Origin: Palaemon carinicauda | Taxonomy: Eukaryota; Arthropoda; Malacostraca; Decapoda; Palaemonidae | Reading direction: 5' to 3' | Assembly (NCBI RefSeq): GCF_036898095.1 | Contig: NC_090725.1 | Location: 202,846,232-202,910,231, forward strand | DNA length: 64,000 bases | Shown: piece after piece, positions 11,167 to 20,934 of the stretch | How the letters are laid out: each line of letters opens with the position of its first letter | How positions within the stretch are numbered: the stretch's first letter is position 1 | The notes under the pieces: generated by a model | Seen by the model: the letters and a program-made list of their open reading frames with translations, nothing else | Database searches by the model: none | Told to the model about the DNA's origin: nothing | Made by a program: the position numbers and the translations under genes

Positions 11167-11231
<65 letters not shown>
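11167..11231. repeat. (TC)n microsatellite inside Tigger-2b
   Basis: About 64 bp of TC. A shorter version occurs at 55511-55550 in the full copy. Confidence 0.95.
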
Positions 11232-11234
<3 letters not shown>

Positions 11235-11733
11235 CGCTTATTCGAAATGTGATTTTTTGCAACAAAGAATATTATTGGATGCAGTACTACGTACATATAC
11301 ATACAAAAGATTCATGGAAAAGAAGCACATCCATTACATTTGTAGTACACTAGTAGCCATCAGCAGCCTTACACCATTCTAATATGGTATGACTGCATCT
11401 GATTTGCATTTCATGTTCGATTTAAGTTTACTAAGTACTGTATACAGTACTGAATTATCGTATGATCACATTCTCTTTTCGTGTTTTATTTCTTTTTGTG
11501 CTGAATTATATGTCATATGTAATGCAATGAACAATCAGTAAGAGCAGATATTACTAATTACAGTATTAATGGAATTACAGGTAACGAAATATCGTATTTG
11601 GGGTCTTCAGATATCGCGGTATTTTCGAAATTTCCGGAAAATCCGCGATATGTATATATATATGGGTTATGAAAAAAACCCGCGAAGTGGTGAATCCGCG
11701 ATGGTCGAACCGTGAAGTAGCGAGGGTTCACTT

Positions 11734-11780
11734 TATATATATATATACACATATACATATATATATATATATATATATAT
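11734..11780. repeat. (TA)n microsatellite
   Basis: TA-rich run with a short CACATATACA interruption, between Tigger-2b and Tigger-3. Confidence 0.9.
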
Positions 11781-13162
11781 GGAGTTCGACCAAAAAATTC
11801 GAGTAATTTTTGCTGCGGTGTTCAAACAAAAAATCGGAACTCGAACAGCCGAACGCGTGGCCGGGTGAGATGAGCGGCCATCTCGGCTACTCTCGCTTGG
11901 TCGGGTAGCATCATTTCAAGAGAGAGCGTCAGTCCGACAACACGTGTTGAGAATTTATTGTGATTTAGTGCCTTTTATTGTCTTTTTTTGCCGATAATAA
12001 TGGGCCCCAAGAAAGTTAGTGATAAGGGGAAGGATAAGAGGAAAACAGTGAGAACAACGATCGAGTTGAAGAAGGAAATTATTGCGAAATACGAGAATGG
12101 TGTACGAGTGTCTGATCTAGCCTTACAGTATGGCATGGCGAAGTCAACCATTTTGACCTTTTTGAAAAATAAGGAAGTGATAAAGAAAGCTAATGTTGCA
12201 CAGGGAGTGACAGCAATTAGTAAGCAAAGGCCACAAGTAATTGAGGAAATGGAAAAGTTACTCCTTATATTTATCAAAGAAAAGCAGTTGGCCGGGGAAA
12301 GTATAAGTGTAGCTTTCATTTGCAAGAAAGCTCTTCATATTTATGAAGAATTGGTGAAGAAAAGTGCCAGTACTAGTGAAAGTGATTCCTCATTTACTTT
12401 TAAAGCAAGCAGGGGCTGGTTCGAGAAATTCCGGAACAGAACTGGTATTCACCGTGTGACTAGGCATGGGGAGGCAGCCAGTTCGGATCAGGCGGCAGCT
12501 GAAAAATATGTTGTTGAATTTGACCGTTACATTAAGGAACAAAATTTGATCCCGCAGCAAGTCTTCAAATGCGATGAGACCGGGTTATTTTGGAAGAAAA
12601 TGCCGGCCAATACCTACATTAATGATAATGTTATGTCTCACTTTAGAAGAATAGTGCAGAAGAGAAAGAAGCAGCTGACAATTGACATGTTTTTCATAAA
12701 AGAAAAGAGAGCTGCTACATCCCAGCCTGATTCCCCTCCAAAGAAGAGAAACAGAAGAGAAAAAACCCCTGAAGGAGATTTGCCCGACCTTTTACTGCAG
12801 AGAGAAAAAAACCCTGAAGGAGAACTACCCAGCCACATCATAGAGGGGACTCTCCTTCCAAGCAGTAACCTCCCCCTTCCATCCTCTCCACATCCATTCC
12901 TGTATGCCATCGAACCGCTGCTCAAAGGTACGTACAGTAAATGGTTTAAAATTGTTTTATATAGTTTTCCGACCAATTTCGTACACATTTAAATAATTAT
13001 TGTTGTTTAGGTACACATTTTATTAATTTTTTGGGCATTTTGGAGTGCGTAGGAACGTATAAAAATAAATACCATTATTTCTTATGGTAAAAAAGGTTTC
13101 GGTACTCGAACAAATCGGAGGTCGAACACTGATCCCGAACGGATTATGGTCGAGTACCGAGG

Positions 13163-13169
<7 letters not shown>
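11781..13169 (+). mobile_element. Tigger-3: deleted pogo/Tigger transposon
   Basis: The right end carries GGTCGAGTACCGAGGTATCA. The left end keeps only GGAGTTCGACC of the inverted copy, so the outer dozen bases on the left were lost into the TA run. The inside encodes one open frame with the DNA-binding half of a transposase. Confidence 0.8.
12000..12992 (+). CDS. Tigger-3 protein: DNA-binding half of transposase without the DDE core
   Basis: Open frame of 330 codons starting MGPKKVSDKGKDKRK. Residues 20-60 form a CENP-B N-terminal helix-turn-helix (KYENGVRVSDLALQYGMAKS). Residues about 80-160 form the Tc5-type second DNA-binding domain (KASRGWFEKF, HGEAASSD). The first catalytic Asp lies in CDETGLFWKKMP at residue 192. 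After residue about 207 the frame jumps to a C-terminal tail (MSHFRRIVQKRKKQ, then IDMFFIKEKR), so the second and third Asp are gone while the frame is kept. An imperfect duplicated REK-PEG block sits near residues 250-285. It could be a fossil, or a DNA-binding competitor of full transposases (inference). An alternative Met lies at 11988. Confidence 0.7.
   Translation: MGPKKVSDKGKDKRKTVRTTIELKKEIIAKYENGVRVSDLALQYGMAKSTILTFLKNKEVIKKANVAQGVTAISKQRPQVIEEMEKLLLIFIKEKQLAGESISVAFICKKALHIYEELVKKSASTSESDSSFTFKASRGWFEKFRNRTGIHRVTRHGEAASSDQAAAEKYVVEFDRYIKEQNLIPQQVFKCDETGLFWKKMPANTYINDNVMSHFRRIVQKRKKQLTIDMFFIKEKRAATSQPDSPPKKRNRREKTPEGDLPDLLLQREKNPEGELPSHIIEGTLLPSSNLPLPSSPHPFLYAIEPLLKGTYSKWFKIVLYSFPTNFVHI

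Positions 13170-13216
<47 letters not shown>
13170..13216. repeat. (TA)n microsatellite
   Basis: TA run between Tigger-3 and Tigger-2c. Confidence 0.95.
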
Positions 13217-13219
<3 letters not shown>

Positions 13220-13623
13220 TGAACCCTCGTTTATCGCGGTAGATAGGTTCCAGTCGCGGCCGCGATAGGTGAAAATCCGCGAAGTAGTGACACCATATTT
13301 ACCTATTTATTCAACATGTATATTCAGACTTTTAAAACCTTCCCTTGTACGTAGTACTGTTAACAAACTACCCTTTAATGTACAGAACACTTAATGCATG
13401 TACTACAGTACCCTAAACTAAAACAGGCACAAATATTGAAGGTGATTTTATATCATGCATTTCCTAAACATGCTAAAAAGCACGATAAAAAATGGCAACC
13501 AATGTTTTGTTTACATTTATCTCTGATCATAATGTAGAAACAAACTGGAGGTAGAGCTTTGCTTATTACCCAGACATATTTCCCATACTTTTCCCTTAGA
13601 ACTACATCACATCTTCCTACTTT

Positions 13624-13677
<54 letters not shown>

Positions 13678-13679
13678 AG

Positions 13680-13728
<49 letters not shown>

Positions 13729-13890
13729 ATATATATATTTATATGTATACACATATACATACCTACATATATACATAAATACATGCATACATATATGTAT
13801 ATATATTACTGTATATATATGGGTTATGGAAAAAATCCGCGAAGTGGTGAATCCGCGATGGTCGAACCGCGAAGTAGCGAGGGTTCACTG
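13217..13890 (-). mobile_element. Tigger-2c: short non-autonomous Tigger-2 derivative
   Basis: It has the same ends as Tigger-2a and 2b (CAGTGAACCCTCG and the inverted copy ending 13890). About 330 bp of the left part is kept and about 80 bp of the right. The 13545-13620 segment (TTTGCTTATTACCCAGAC) is not part of the parent element as seen at 52036-56056. Flanking TA is present on both sides. Confidence 0.85.
13627..13735. repeat. (TA)n/(TG)n compound microsatellite in Tigger-2c
   Basis: TA, then TG (GTGTGTGTGTGTG near 13712), then TA again, followed by TACATA-type degenerate repeats to about 13820. Confidence 0.9.
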
Positions 13891-13918
13891 TATATATATA
13901 TATATATACATATATATA

Positions 13919-15100
13919 ATGGATTTTGAGCGAGGCGAAAAATCTATTTTTGGGTGATATCGCCATGTCGTCCTGATGGAAGGTTCCTAATAGTAGCTTC
14001 CTAAGGGATATATGTACTACAGTGATATTCCCAGAGAATTTACCTTTAGGTCTCCAGAATTCTAACTCCTGGCATGAATATCCTTAAAATTTCTCTCAAG
14101 GATATCGCATAATATCAGGGAACGTATTCTTGACACGCCACATAGCAATCTTCACCCCGAATAGCGTTTACGCTTCGAGGGGGAAAGTGGCAAAATTAGA
14201 AGTGGAGCCGTATCAAGGTTACCCTACTTCCCATACTACTATTGAGTATCAAGACAGCGCCATATCCAATATGGCGGACATTCCTAATTTTGTAGCGAAT
14301 TCGCACGGTACGGTGGTGTTCCCTGTTGATCTAACTTTTTCAATCTATTTTCAAGGATTATTATGCAATCTCCAGCTTCTTTCACCTCTGGAAAGTTGAG
14401 TATTGATTCTTTACAATGTGTGTATTTTAGCTCCTGTCTCACAGTGAAATTAGAGTAATTTATTGTGATTAGGAGCTAGGCCTGTTACCGGAGGTGCCAT
14501 GGGCGCTGTCGTTCGTTAGGCATGTGTTATTTAGTTAGTAGAATGACATTCCCGGTTGAAATAGCATTAATTAATTAATTATGAAAGCAAGAGCTTACAT
14601 TTATACAATGTAAAGATCAATACTCAACTTTCCAGAGGCAAAAGAGGCTGGAGAAAGCATCAAAATATCCAAAATATTCCAAAAAAAAACCGAGAGAGCA
14701 CAGGGAAAACACCGAGCAATAGCGCTACGATATAAGGAATAAAGATGGCGGCGATGATGACGTCATCTAGAGACTCAAAACAGTAAGGAGTGGTGCCTTT
14801 ATAATGGCTCACCTTTCGTTTTCTTGCCACTTTCCCCCTCGAAGCGTTAACGCTATTCGGGGTGAAGATAGCTATATGGCGTGTCAAGAATACATCCTCT
14901 GATATTATGCGATATCCCTAAAAGTAAAAGTTAGGGATATTCGCGCCAGGAGTTAGAATTCTGGATACCTTAAGGTAAAATTCTCTGGGAATATCACTGT
15001 AGTCAAATATACCCTAGGAAGCTACTTTAAAGGAACTTCCATCACGACGACATGGCTATCTCACCCAAAAATAGATTTTTCGCTTCGCTCAAAATCCGTT
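13919..15100. mobile_element. Coding-free foldback derivative of DIRS family 2
   Basis: Left arm 13919-14400 and right arm 14620-15100 are reverse complements of each other and match the ITR plus the first part of the leader of copy C and related copies. Both outer ends are the long terminus (GGATTTTGAGCGA at the left, its complement at the right). The centre of about 220 bp is leader sequence (GGTGCCATGGGCGCTGTCG, compare 36710 in C). No gag, RT or recombinase remains, so it must depend on enzymes supplied by other copies if it moves at all. Confidence 0.8.
14741..14765. promoter_or_regulatory. YY1-like and CRE-like motifs in DIRS ITR
   Basis: AAGATGGCGGC (YY1-type core) is followed within 10 bp by the perfect CRE palindrome TGACGTCA at 14758-14765. 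Similar AAGATGGCG words occur in the ITRs of D (near 45220) and G (near 35690, inverse), and TGACGTCA in those of E. A promoter role is inference. Confidence 0.4.
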
Positions 15101-15114
15101 TTACCAGCTCGAAA

Positions 15115-15432
15115 ATACTAAGGCATCACATGTCGGAAACTATAAGAGAGATTACTCGAATGCCATATGTAGATGAGATCATTGTGAAGGGTGAATGGAG
15201 ATGGTTTGGACATGCTCTTCGCAATCCCCAAGAGATTTGTTCACCAAACATTTAACTGGGCTCCACAAGGCACTGGAAGAGTTGGAAGACTCATACTTAT
15301 ACTTACATGGCTGAGAACTATGAAACATGAAGTGGAAGATGATGAGTGGAGAAGTATTGAATTAAAAGCTTAAGATAGAGACTGCCAAAATCTAACCAGG
15401 GCCCTTTGCATCAATAGGCGTAGGAGATGATG
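15115..15432 (+). pseudogene. 3' tail of a non-LTR retrotransposon
   Basis: Encodes, over two frames, the C-terminal signature common in RTE-like and related endonuclease/RT elements: GEWRWFGHALRNP, then GTGRVGR and LTWLRTMKHEV, EWRSIELKA, and LTRALCINRRRR before a stop. The expected RKRGRP-like block is decayed and there is a frameshift near 15250. The RT and endonuclease parts are absent, as expected for 5' truncation. The clade assignment is tentative. Confidence 0.6.
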
Positions 15433-15911
15433 ATTGTGTATTTGATCTGGGGGAACCCTGCACTCGGGGAAAAAACAGCAATTTTCTTTCTATATTTATT
15501 CTGATTATATAATTAGCAAATCCAATTCTATACTATTTGATATGTAATCATAATCTATTTGCTTCAACAGGCAAAGCATATCTTAAGCATCAAACTTAAG
15601 ATTCACACATATGAGACTCATTACAGACTAATGTACACATAATCTTATTTTAGAAGATATAACTTGAATATTACAGACTACACACAATCTTATTTTAGAA
15701 GATATACTCTGAATATCAAGTTAAAAACTTAATATAACACCACCACCATCAAATGGATTGATGAAGTCCATAACATAAAGTGAAAAAAATCTCTAATGAA
15801 AGTAGCACAACCAAATGAGATATTAACATTGTGGTTGACCAAAATAAAATGACGGTTTGGAGATGTCAACCTCTGGAGTAGCCCTTTTACGTAGGAATAC
15901 CATTAATTATA
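15433..15911. other. Unassigned AT-rich stretch
   Basis: No gene seen. A short direct repeat (TTATTTTAGAAGATATA near 15645 and 15690) is the only structure noticed. Confidence 0.5.
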
Positions 15912-16069
15912 AAGTTTATCCCTTTTACCCACAAAGGACGTACGGGTACGTCCCTCATAAGCCATCCCTTTACCCCCATGGACGTACGGGTACGTTTTCT
16001 ATACTTATGTGTAGATAACAGGTCTTGGCAGGCCTTGTATTTGAAATACAACGCTTTACTGTTGTAATG

Positions 16070-17215
16070 TTGTTCCTTCGATGTCTTGTCATCAATGTAA
16101 CACGAATAAAAAGTTTCTCTGGACCCCACAAGGGTCAAGATGGACCTTTAAATTTTTTTTGAAGAATCAGCTGATATTTCCTGTGTAGTAATTTTAGGTT
16201 GCATAGGCATTTACACAAATATTACGAAAATAGGGTACTGTTACCAGTGCAAGAGTGTGGTTTTGTTGTTCCTTCGACATCTTATCATCAATGTAATGTG
16301 AATAAAAAGTTCTCTGAGGCCCACAGATCTTTAAATTTTATGTAAAGGAAACAGCTGACCTTTTATGTGCATTTGCTTTAGATTTCATAGCTGCTATTAT
16401 CGAATAATTACGTAAAATGGTTCCGTTGCCATGGTAACACAATGTTTTCATTGTTTTACAATGCCCAGATCCCCACAGAGGTCAAGATGGACCTTTAAAC
16501 TTTCTGTTACGAATCAGATTATTTTTGTTGGTATTGTTTTTGGATTTCATAGCCATTTATGCAAATTTTACGAAAAATTATCAGTGTTACTTCTGCGTAA
16601 CTATCGTTTGTATGTTCCTTCGACATCTTGTCTACACTGAATATGAATAAAAAGTTTCCTTGGTCCCTACAGGGGTCATGGAGGACCTTTAAATTTTATG
16701 TAAAGGAATCAGCAGATATTTTATGTGCATTTGCTTTAGATTTCATAGCTATTTTTTCGAATAATTACGTAAAAAGGTTCCGTTGCCATGGTAACACTAT
16801 GTTTTCATTGTTATACGTTACTCAGGTCCCCACAGAGGTCAAGATGGACCTTTAAACTTTCTGTTATCAATCAGATTATTTTTATTTGTATTTTTTGGGG
16901 TGTTTCATAGTCATTTATACAAATTTTACGAAAAATTATCATCATTACTCCTGCGTGACTATTGTTTGATTGTTCCTTAGATATCATGTCAACAATGATG
17001 AATGAAAAGTTTCCCTGGGCTCCACTGGGGTCTTGATTGACCTATAAATTTTCTTTATAGATTCAGCTCATATTTCGTATGCAGTTTGTTTAGGTTTCAT
17101 AGATATTTACAAGAGTAATTACTAAAAATGATTTCGTTACCATGGTAACGATGTGTTTACGTATGCGCCATGGTGTAGGTGAGGAGTATGTTGTTCCCCG
17201 GACTGAGCATAATGC
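16070..17215. repeat. Tandem array with alternating 160- and 190-bp units (357-bp period)
   Basis: Blocks beginning GGTCAAGATGGACCTTTAAA recur near 16136, 16480 and 16837, with the alternate form GGACCTTTAAATTTT-like near 16322, 16672 and 17030. Every second unit carries the palindrome GTTGCCATGGTAAC (16425, 16782) or GTTACCATGGTAAC (17136), spaced 357 and 354 bp apart. TTCCTTCGACATCTTGTC is another shared word. The short frames within are not supported as genes. Confidence 0.8.
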
Positions 17216-17760
17216 TCTTTAAATCTCCGTGTCTCGGAATTTAAAGGTCCGAAAGCAGCTGATTTTAGTTGTCATGCAATTTTTATGCCTACCATGATTA
17301 TTTTTGTATATTTTTGGTTACTATTTTGACGAAACTTTGAGTATATTTCTTATTTCTTGTCGTCATCCTTGCTCCCGGGAAATAGCCTATCTCTGGCATT
17401 GTGTCGGACAGGACAAACAAAGACTTTAAAATTTCCTCGTCTTGTGATTTAAAGGCCTCAAAGCAGCTGATTTGAGTTGCCATGCGGTTTTTATGCTTAC
17501 CAGAATGATTTTTTATATTTTTTATTTCTATTTTGCCGAAACTGTTAGTATATTTTCATATATCTTACCAATTCCTTGTTCCCGCGAACTTGGCTACTGT
17601 TTCAAGACAAAGCGGAGCGCGGGTGGACGAGGAAACGTGGACGTGGAGTTCAGTTCAAGCCTGGCCTTGCCTCTAGAAGGTTGTCTGATTCATCTCTTGC
17701 GTTATCCGCTACGTGTGCTTTCACAACCCTTTCTTATAAGTGATAGTGCTTTATAACTTT
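17216..17760. repeat. Two diverged units following the tandem array
   Basis: Two units about 210 bp apart (near 17218 and 17425) share TTTAAA followed by CAGCTGATTT, GTTGCCATGC or GTTGTCATGC and CCGAAACT-type words. They resemble the preceding array but are clearly a separate subfamily. The stretch after 17590 is unique and GC-richer, and no gene was recognised there. Confidence 0.5.
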
Positions 17761-18031
17761 TTAGAATATTCCTCTTTATATGTGTGAAGGCATTTTTTGG
17801 ATAAAATGCCTAAAGGTCAAGTAAGATCAGTGTATAAATAAAAAATTCCGTGAATGATGGCAGCTCAAGGCAAAAAATTACGACCTAAAATCTTAGAGGT
17901 ATTGAAGATCGAAGTGAATTCCGTTGTCTCGACATGGTAACTACGATTTGTAAGTTTTTCCAGAGGGTTGGTGATGTGTTTATGCATGTATGTTTTCATC
18001 TTATTTCAGGTATTCTATAGGAATACATATA

Positions 18032-18069
<38 letters not shown>

Positions 18070-18147
18070 TGTATATATATATTCATTTGAAAATACGTCG
18101 ATTTATTTTAGGCAGCCACTGTGCATATTTCAAACTGACTTTGCTGA

Positions 18148-18269
18148 GAGAGAGAGAGAGAGAGAGAGGGGGGGAGAGAAAGGGAGAGAGAGGGAGAGAA
18201 AGGGAGAGAGAGGGGGAGAGGGAGAGAGAGGGGGAGAGAGAGAGAGAGAGGGAGAGAGGGAGAGAGGGG

Positions 18270-18345
<76 letters not shown>
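18148..18345. repeat. (AG)n microsatellite with GGGA interruptions
   Basis: About 200 bp purine-only on the + strand, imperfect in the left half (AGGGAGAG words) and pure AG in the right half. A (TA)n tract lies just upstream at 18031-18065. Confidence 0.95.
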
Positions 18346-18349
<4 letters not shown>

Positions 18350-19400
18350 AAAAGTTTCTTTCTTTCGGTCATAACTAACCTATGCCTAGAGGAATTTTAT
18401 TATTTTTTTTTTATTTTTGAAGAGAATTTATTGAACTTTCTTATGACATGTGTGAAAATAAAGATAAAGCAATGTAAATAGTGGGTATCGTTAGATGAAG
18501 TTAGGCGATGACAAACTTTTTTTTTCTTTTATCGTATACATTCCAATAAATCACAGAGAATTCTCATTACAGAAACTTGAAAATTATACCATCTTATGAA
18601 CAATTTATTCAGCTATAAAATGGTATCTAATAGTTTGTAAGTTAGAAGAAATGAATAAGGAAAAAAAATAATAAAATGTGCAAAAACTGTAAACCCAAAT
18701 TTCTTCACCGCAAGTAACGAGATTTAGGTTTTCAGTTTTTGCTCGTTTACTACTTTTTTTCCATGTTTCCTCTCTTCTAACTACAAATTCTTATATACCA
18801 TTTCATAGCTGAATAAATTGTCTATAAGATGGTATAATTTTTAAGTCTCCTTGATGAGAATTCACTTTGCTGTATCGGAATGTATACGATAAAACATAAA
18901 ACATTTCGTCATCGCCTAACTTCACCTAACGATAGCCACTATTTAGATGGCTTTATCCTTATTTTCGCATATGTCATTAGAAATTTCAATGAATTTACTT
19001 CAAAATAAAAAAACAAAACAAAAAAAATTACTCTAAATATAGGTTACGTATGATCGATAGAAAGAAACTTTTGCAATCTCCGATTTTCGTTACTTGCGCT
19101 GAGGAAATTTAGGTTTACAATTGTTGTGGGTATACTATTTTTTTTCACGTTTTCCTTCTTTTAAATACAAACTATTATATACCATTTTATAGCTGAATAA
19201 ATTTTCTATAAGATGGTATGGTTTTAAGGTTTCTGTGATGAGACCCCTCTGTGCTTTATCGGAATGTATACGAAAGAAGATAAAAAATTTCGTCATCGTC
19301 TAATTTCATCTAACAATAGCGGCTATTTATATTATTTTCTTTATACTTTTGATAACTATATTGAAAACTTCAATCTTTTTCCAAAAAAATGAGACCAATC
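18346..19400. repeat. Inverted plus direct copies of a 370-bp repeat
   Basis: 18346-18716 is the reverse complement of about 18717-19080 (shared words: GGAATGTATACGATAAAA, TAGCTGAATAAATTGT, CATCGCCTAACTTCA). A third, more diverged copy follows in the direct orientation at 19081-19400. The first two copies abut and form a long palindrome. No coding capacity is evident. Confidence 0.8.
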
Positions 19401-19535
19401 TGACCTCTCCAAGAGGAAAATTGAGGCTGTGGGCGCGATTTGAAAAAAATAAGTCGAAAAGCCCTTCAAAACTGAAAACGCCTGGGGCTTAAGGCACGGA
19501 AATTTCCAAGTACCCCGGGGGTTAAAGGGTTAAAG

Positions 19536-19873
19536 ACAGGAGGGCTTAGTTATAGTCACTAATATTCCTCTAATTTTTAGTTTGTCAACCAATCTGCACT
19601 TACAAAATGTAAATCACAATATTTGTTGAGTAAGACTTATTCAATAATAGCACTTTCTCTATTTTCTAGAAAGGGTTATGCATTTCTACAAAAAAGGAAT
19701 GTACTGCACTGCAAATATTCTAGTGTGTGTCTCAGACATTTAAAAGAATTTTATATCTTCAACACATCAAGTAATTCAAACAGATTATGGTAAACTATGA
19801 CTGATATATATTTTAAAATATGTAAGAAATGCTATGTAAGGTATTGTAGATATAATGAAGAACAAATACATAC
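19536..19873. other. Unassigned AT-rich stretch
   Basis: Nothing convincing was seen on either strand. If the exon at 19874-19978 is real this is probably intron downstream of it. Confidence 0.4.
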
Positions 19874-19978
19874 TTTAATAACTCGAGGACATTCTTTCGC
19901 TGAATAGCGATGTTCCCCATCACCAAAAAGTTTCATCCTTTTTGGTACTTTTTCTTCTTTACATGGTTCAGCTTTTCT
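19874..19978 (-). CDS. Candidate internal exon of a host gene
   Basis: On the minus strand a 105-bp open stretch is bounded by ATAATTTTTCAG (3' splice site) and GTATGT (5' splice site). It is exactly 35 codons in phase 0. The peptide includes KAEPCKEEKVPKRMKLFGDG followed by EHRYSAKECPRV, which does not resemble any transposon protein in the window. The KECP end hints at a zinc-knuckle-like pattern but this is not enough to name a family. The other two frames are closed early. Only cDNA evidence could confirm it. Confidence 0.45.
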
Positions 19979-20213
19979 CTGAAAAATTATAAAAACATTA
20001 AAATAAAGATAAAATAGTTTTCCTTTGCCAAAATTTCTATTAAAATTACTAATACTTGCAAAACAATAAATTATTTTAATCCATAAATACAGGACTTATA
20101 CTTTATGAATTCTACATTAATAGTAAAATTAAGGCTTTATTTCAATGAATCTCCCCTGATGCTTATGTTGCCTCTTCTCCAGAAGCCCAGTTTAATCGAC
20201 ACTTACCCATAAG
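19979..20213 (-). other. Candidate intron and splice donor beside DIRS-G
   Basis: On the minus strand TTATGG followed by GTAAGTG at 20206 is a near-perfect 5' splice site. The 3' splice site of the exon at 19978 lies 228 bp further on, and the intron is AT-rich with a T-rich tract before the AG. The bases 20207-20213 directly before the donor touch the end of DIRS-G, so the upstream exon would be cut by that insertion. Confidence 0.4.
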
Positions 20214-20237
20214 ACGGATTTTGCGCGAAGTGAAAAA

Positions 20238-20571
20238 GGGATTTTGACGAAGGAAAAATCTATTTCTGGGCGAGGAACCATTTCAAAGGTATAAATACTG
20301 CTAAATATACCAGAGAAAAAAGCTCGCTCACCCCTAAAGGGTGTAGGTATTAAAACTGGGGCGAGTGATACCACTACCAGATATCCCTTTCCAATTAGAC
20401 TTCTCCCTCCTCAAAATCCCCCGTTACTACGAGGTGTCGTTCACTACAGCTAATCCCCCCTACCCTCCCCCCCCCCCACCACCACTACCTATCCTTCTCC
20501 CATCATTCCTATTCGCACCCCAAGCTTGGGCCCGCCTAGGGTAAAGAAAAAGGAGGGAGGGTTCACTGGGT
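20238..20571 (-). repeat. Right ITR of DIRS-B
   Basis: Reverse complement of 35030-35356, sharing the words CTAAATATACCAGAG, AAAACTGGGGCGAGTGATA and CCTCAAAATCCCCCGTTACT. The inner part has a C-run and a CCACCACCACTACC stretch that is mirrored as GGTAGTGGTGGTGG in the left ITR. Confidence 0.85.
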
Positions 20572-20651
20572 GACACAGGTTCCTCGCCCAGAAATAGATT
20601 TTTCCTTCGTCAAAATCCCTTTTCTGGGCTCAACCTGTGTCACTCCGTGAA
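20572..20651 (-). repeat. ICR of DIRS-B
   Basis: Edges TTCACTGGGTGACACAGGT and ACCTGTGTCACTCCGTGAA are inverted copies. The inside joins the complements of the right terminus and the left terminus (CCTTTTCTGGGCTC). Confidence 0.8.
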
Positions 20652-20934
20652 ATAGTAACAGAGAATTGGTCCCATAAGCTTGGAAATACACAAAAAGTTA
20701 ATGAACTGAATTAAAAATAGAGTAATTCAATTAAGCATGTTTTACTAAAATCCTTAATATACCAATCTCTTAATTACACCCCAAATCAAGGTCAATGTTA
20801 AGGTAGGAGGGAAAGGGAAGGCAGGTGCCGCCCAGCTCCTTATTAGGAGACAAGGTACTAAGAGGGAAAATATATATGAAGATAGGACCCTGTTATAACG
20901 GTTGTGTTAAATCTGGAGGAACCACTATATCTTT

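Larger units (their letters stand above)
9100..11733 (-). mobile_element. Tigger-2b: deleted copy of the Tigger-2 family
   Basis: The left end CAGTGAACCCTCGTTTATCG and right end CGAGGGTTCACT are inverted and flanked by TA runs. The copy is colinear with the full element at 52036-56056 but has lost most of the transposase. It retains the same internal (AG)n, (AAT)n and (TC)n tracts. Confidence 0.9.
15912..19535. mobile_element. Possible 3.6-kb composite non-autonomous element
   Basis: The left side carries CCCTTTTACCC (15920) and CCCTTTACCCCC (15966). The right side ends with the inverted GGGGGTTAAAGGGTTAA at 19519-19535. These inverted CCCTTT-ACCC ends enclose a satellite-like array, a (TA)n, a long (AG)n and a three-copy 370-bp repeat, with no transposase. 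The piggyBac-like flavour (CCCTTT, TTAA) is only suggestive and TTAA is not clear on the left. Confidence 0.35.

Noticed and set aside
15915..16000. GGACGTACGGGTACGT repeats as a transcription factor site pair
   Set aside because: Two copies only and no nearby gene; more likely part of a repeat end.
18087..18481. Arg/Glu or Leu/Ser repeat frames
   Set aside because: Translations of the (AG)n tract, as are similar frames at 9666, 11165, 49302 and 52583.
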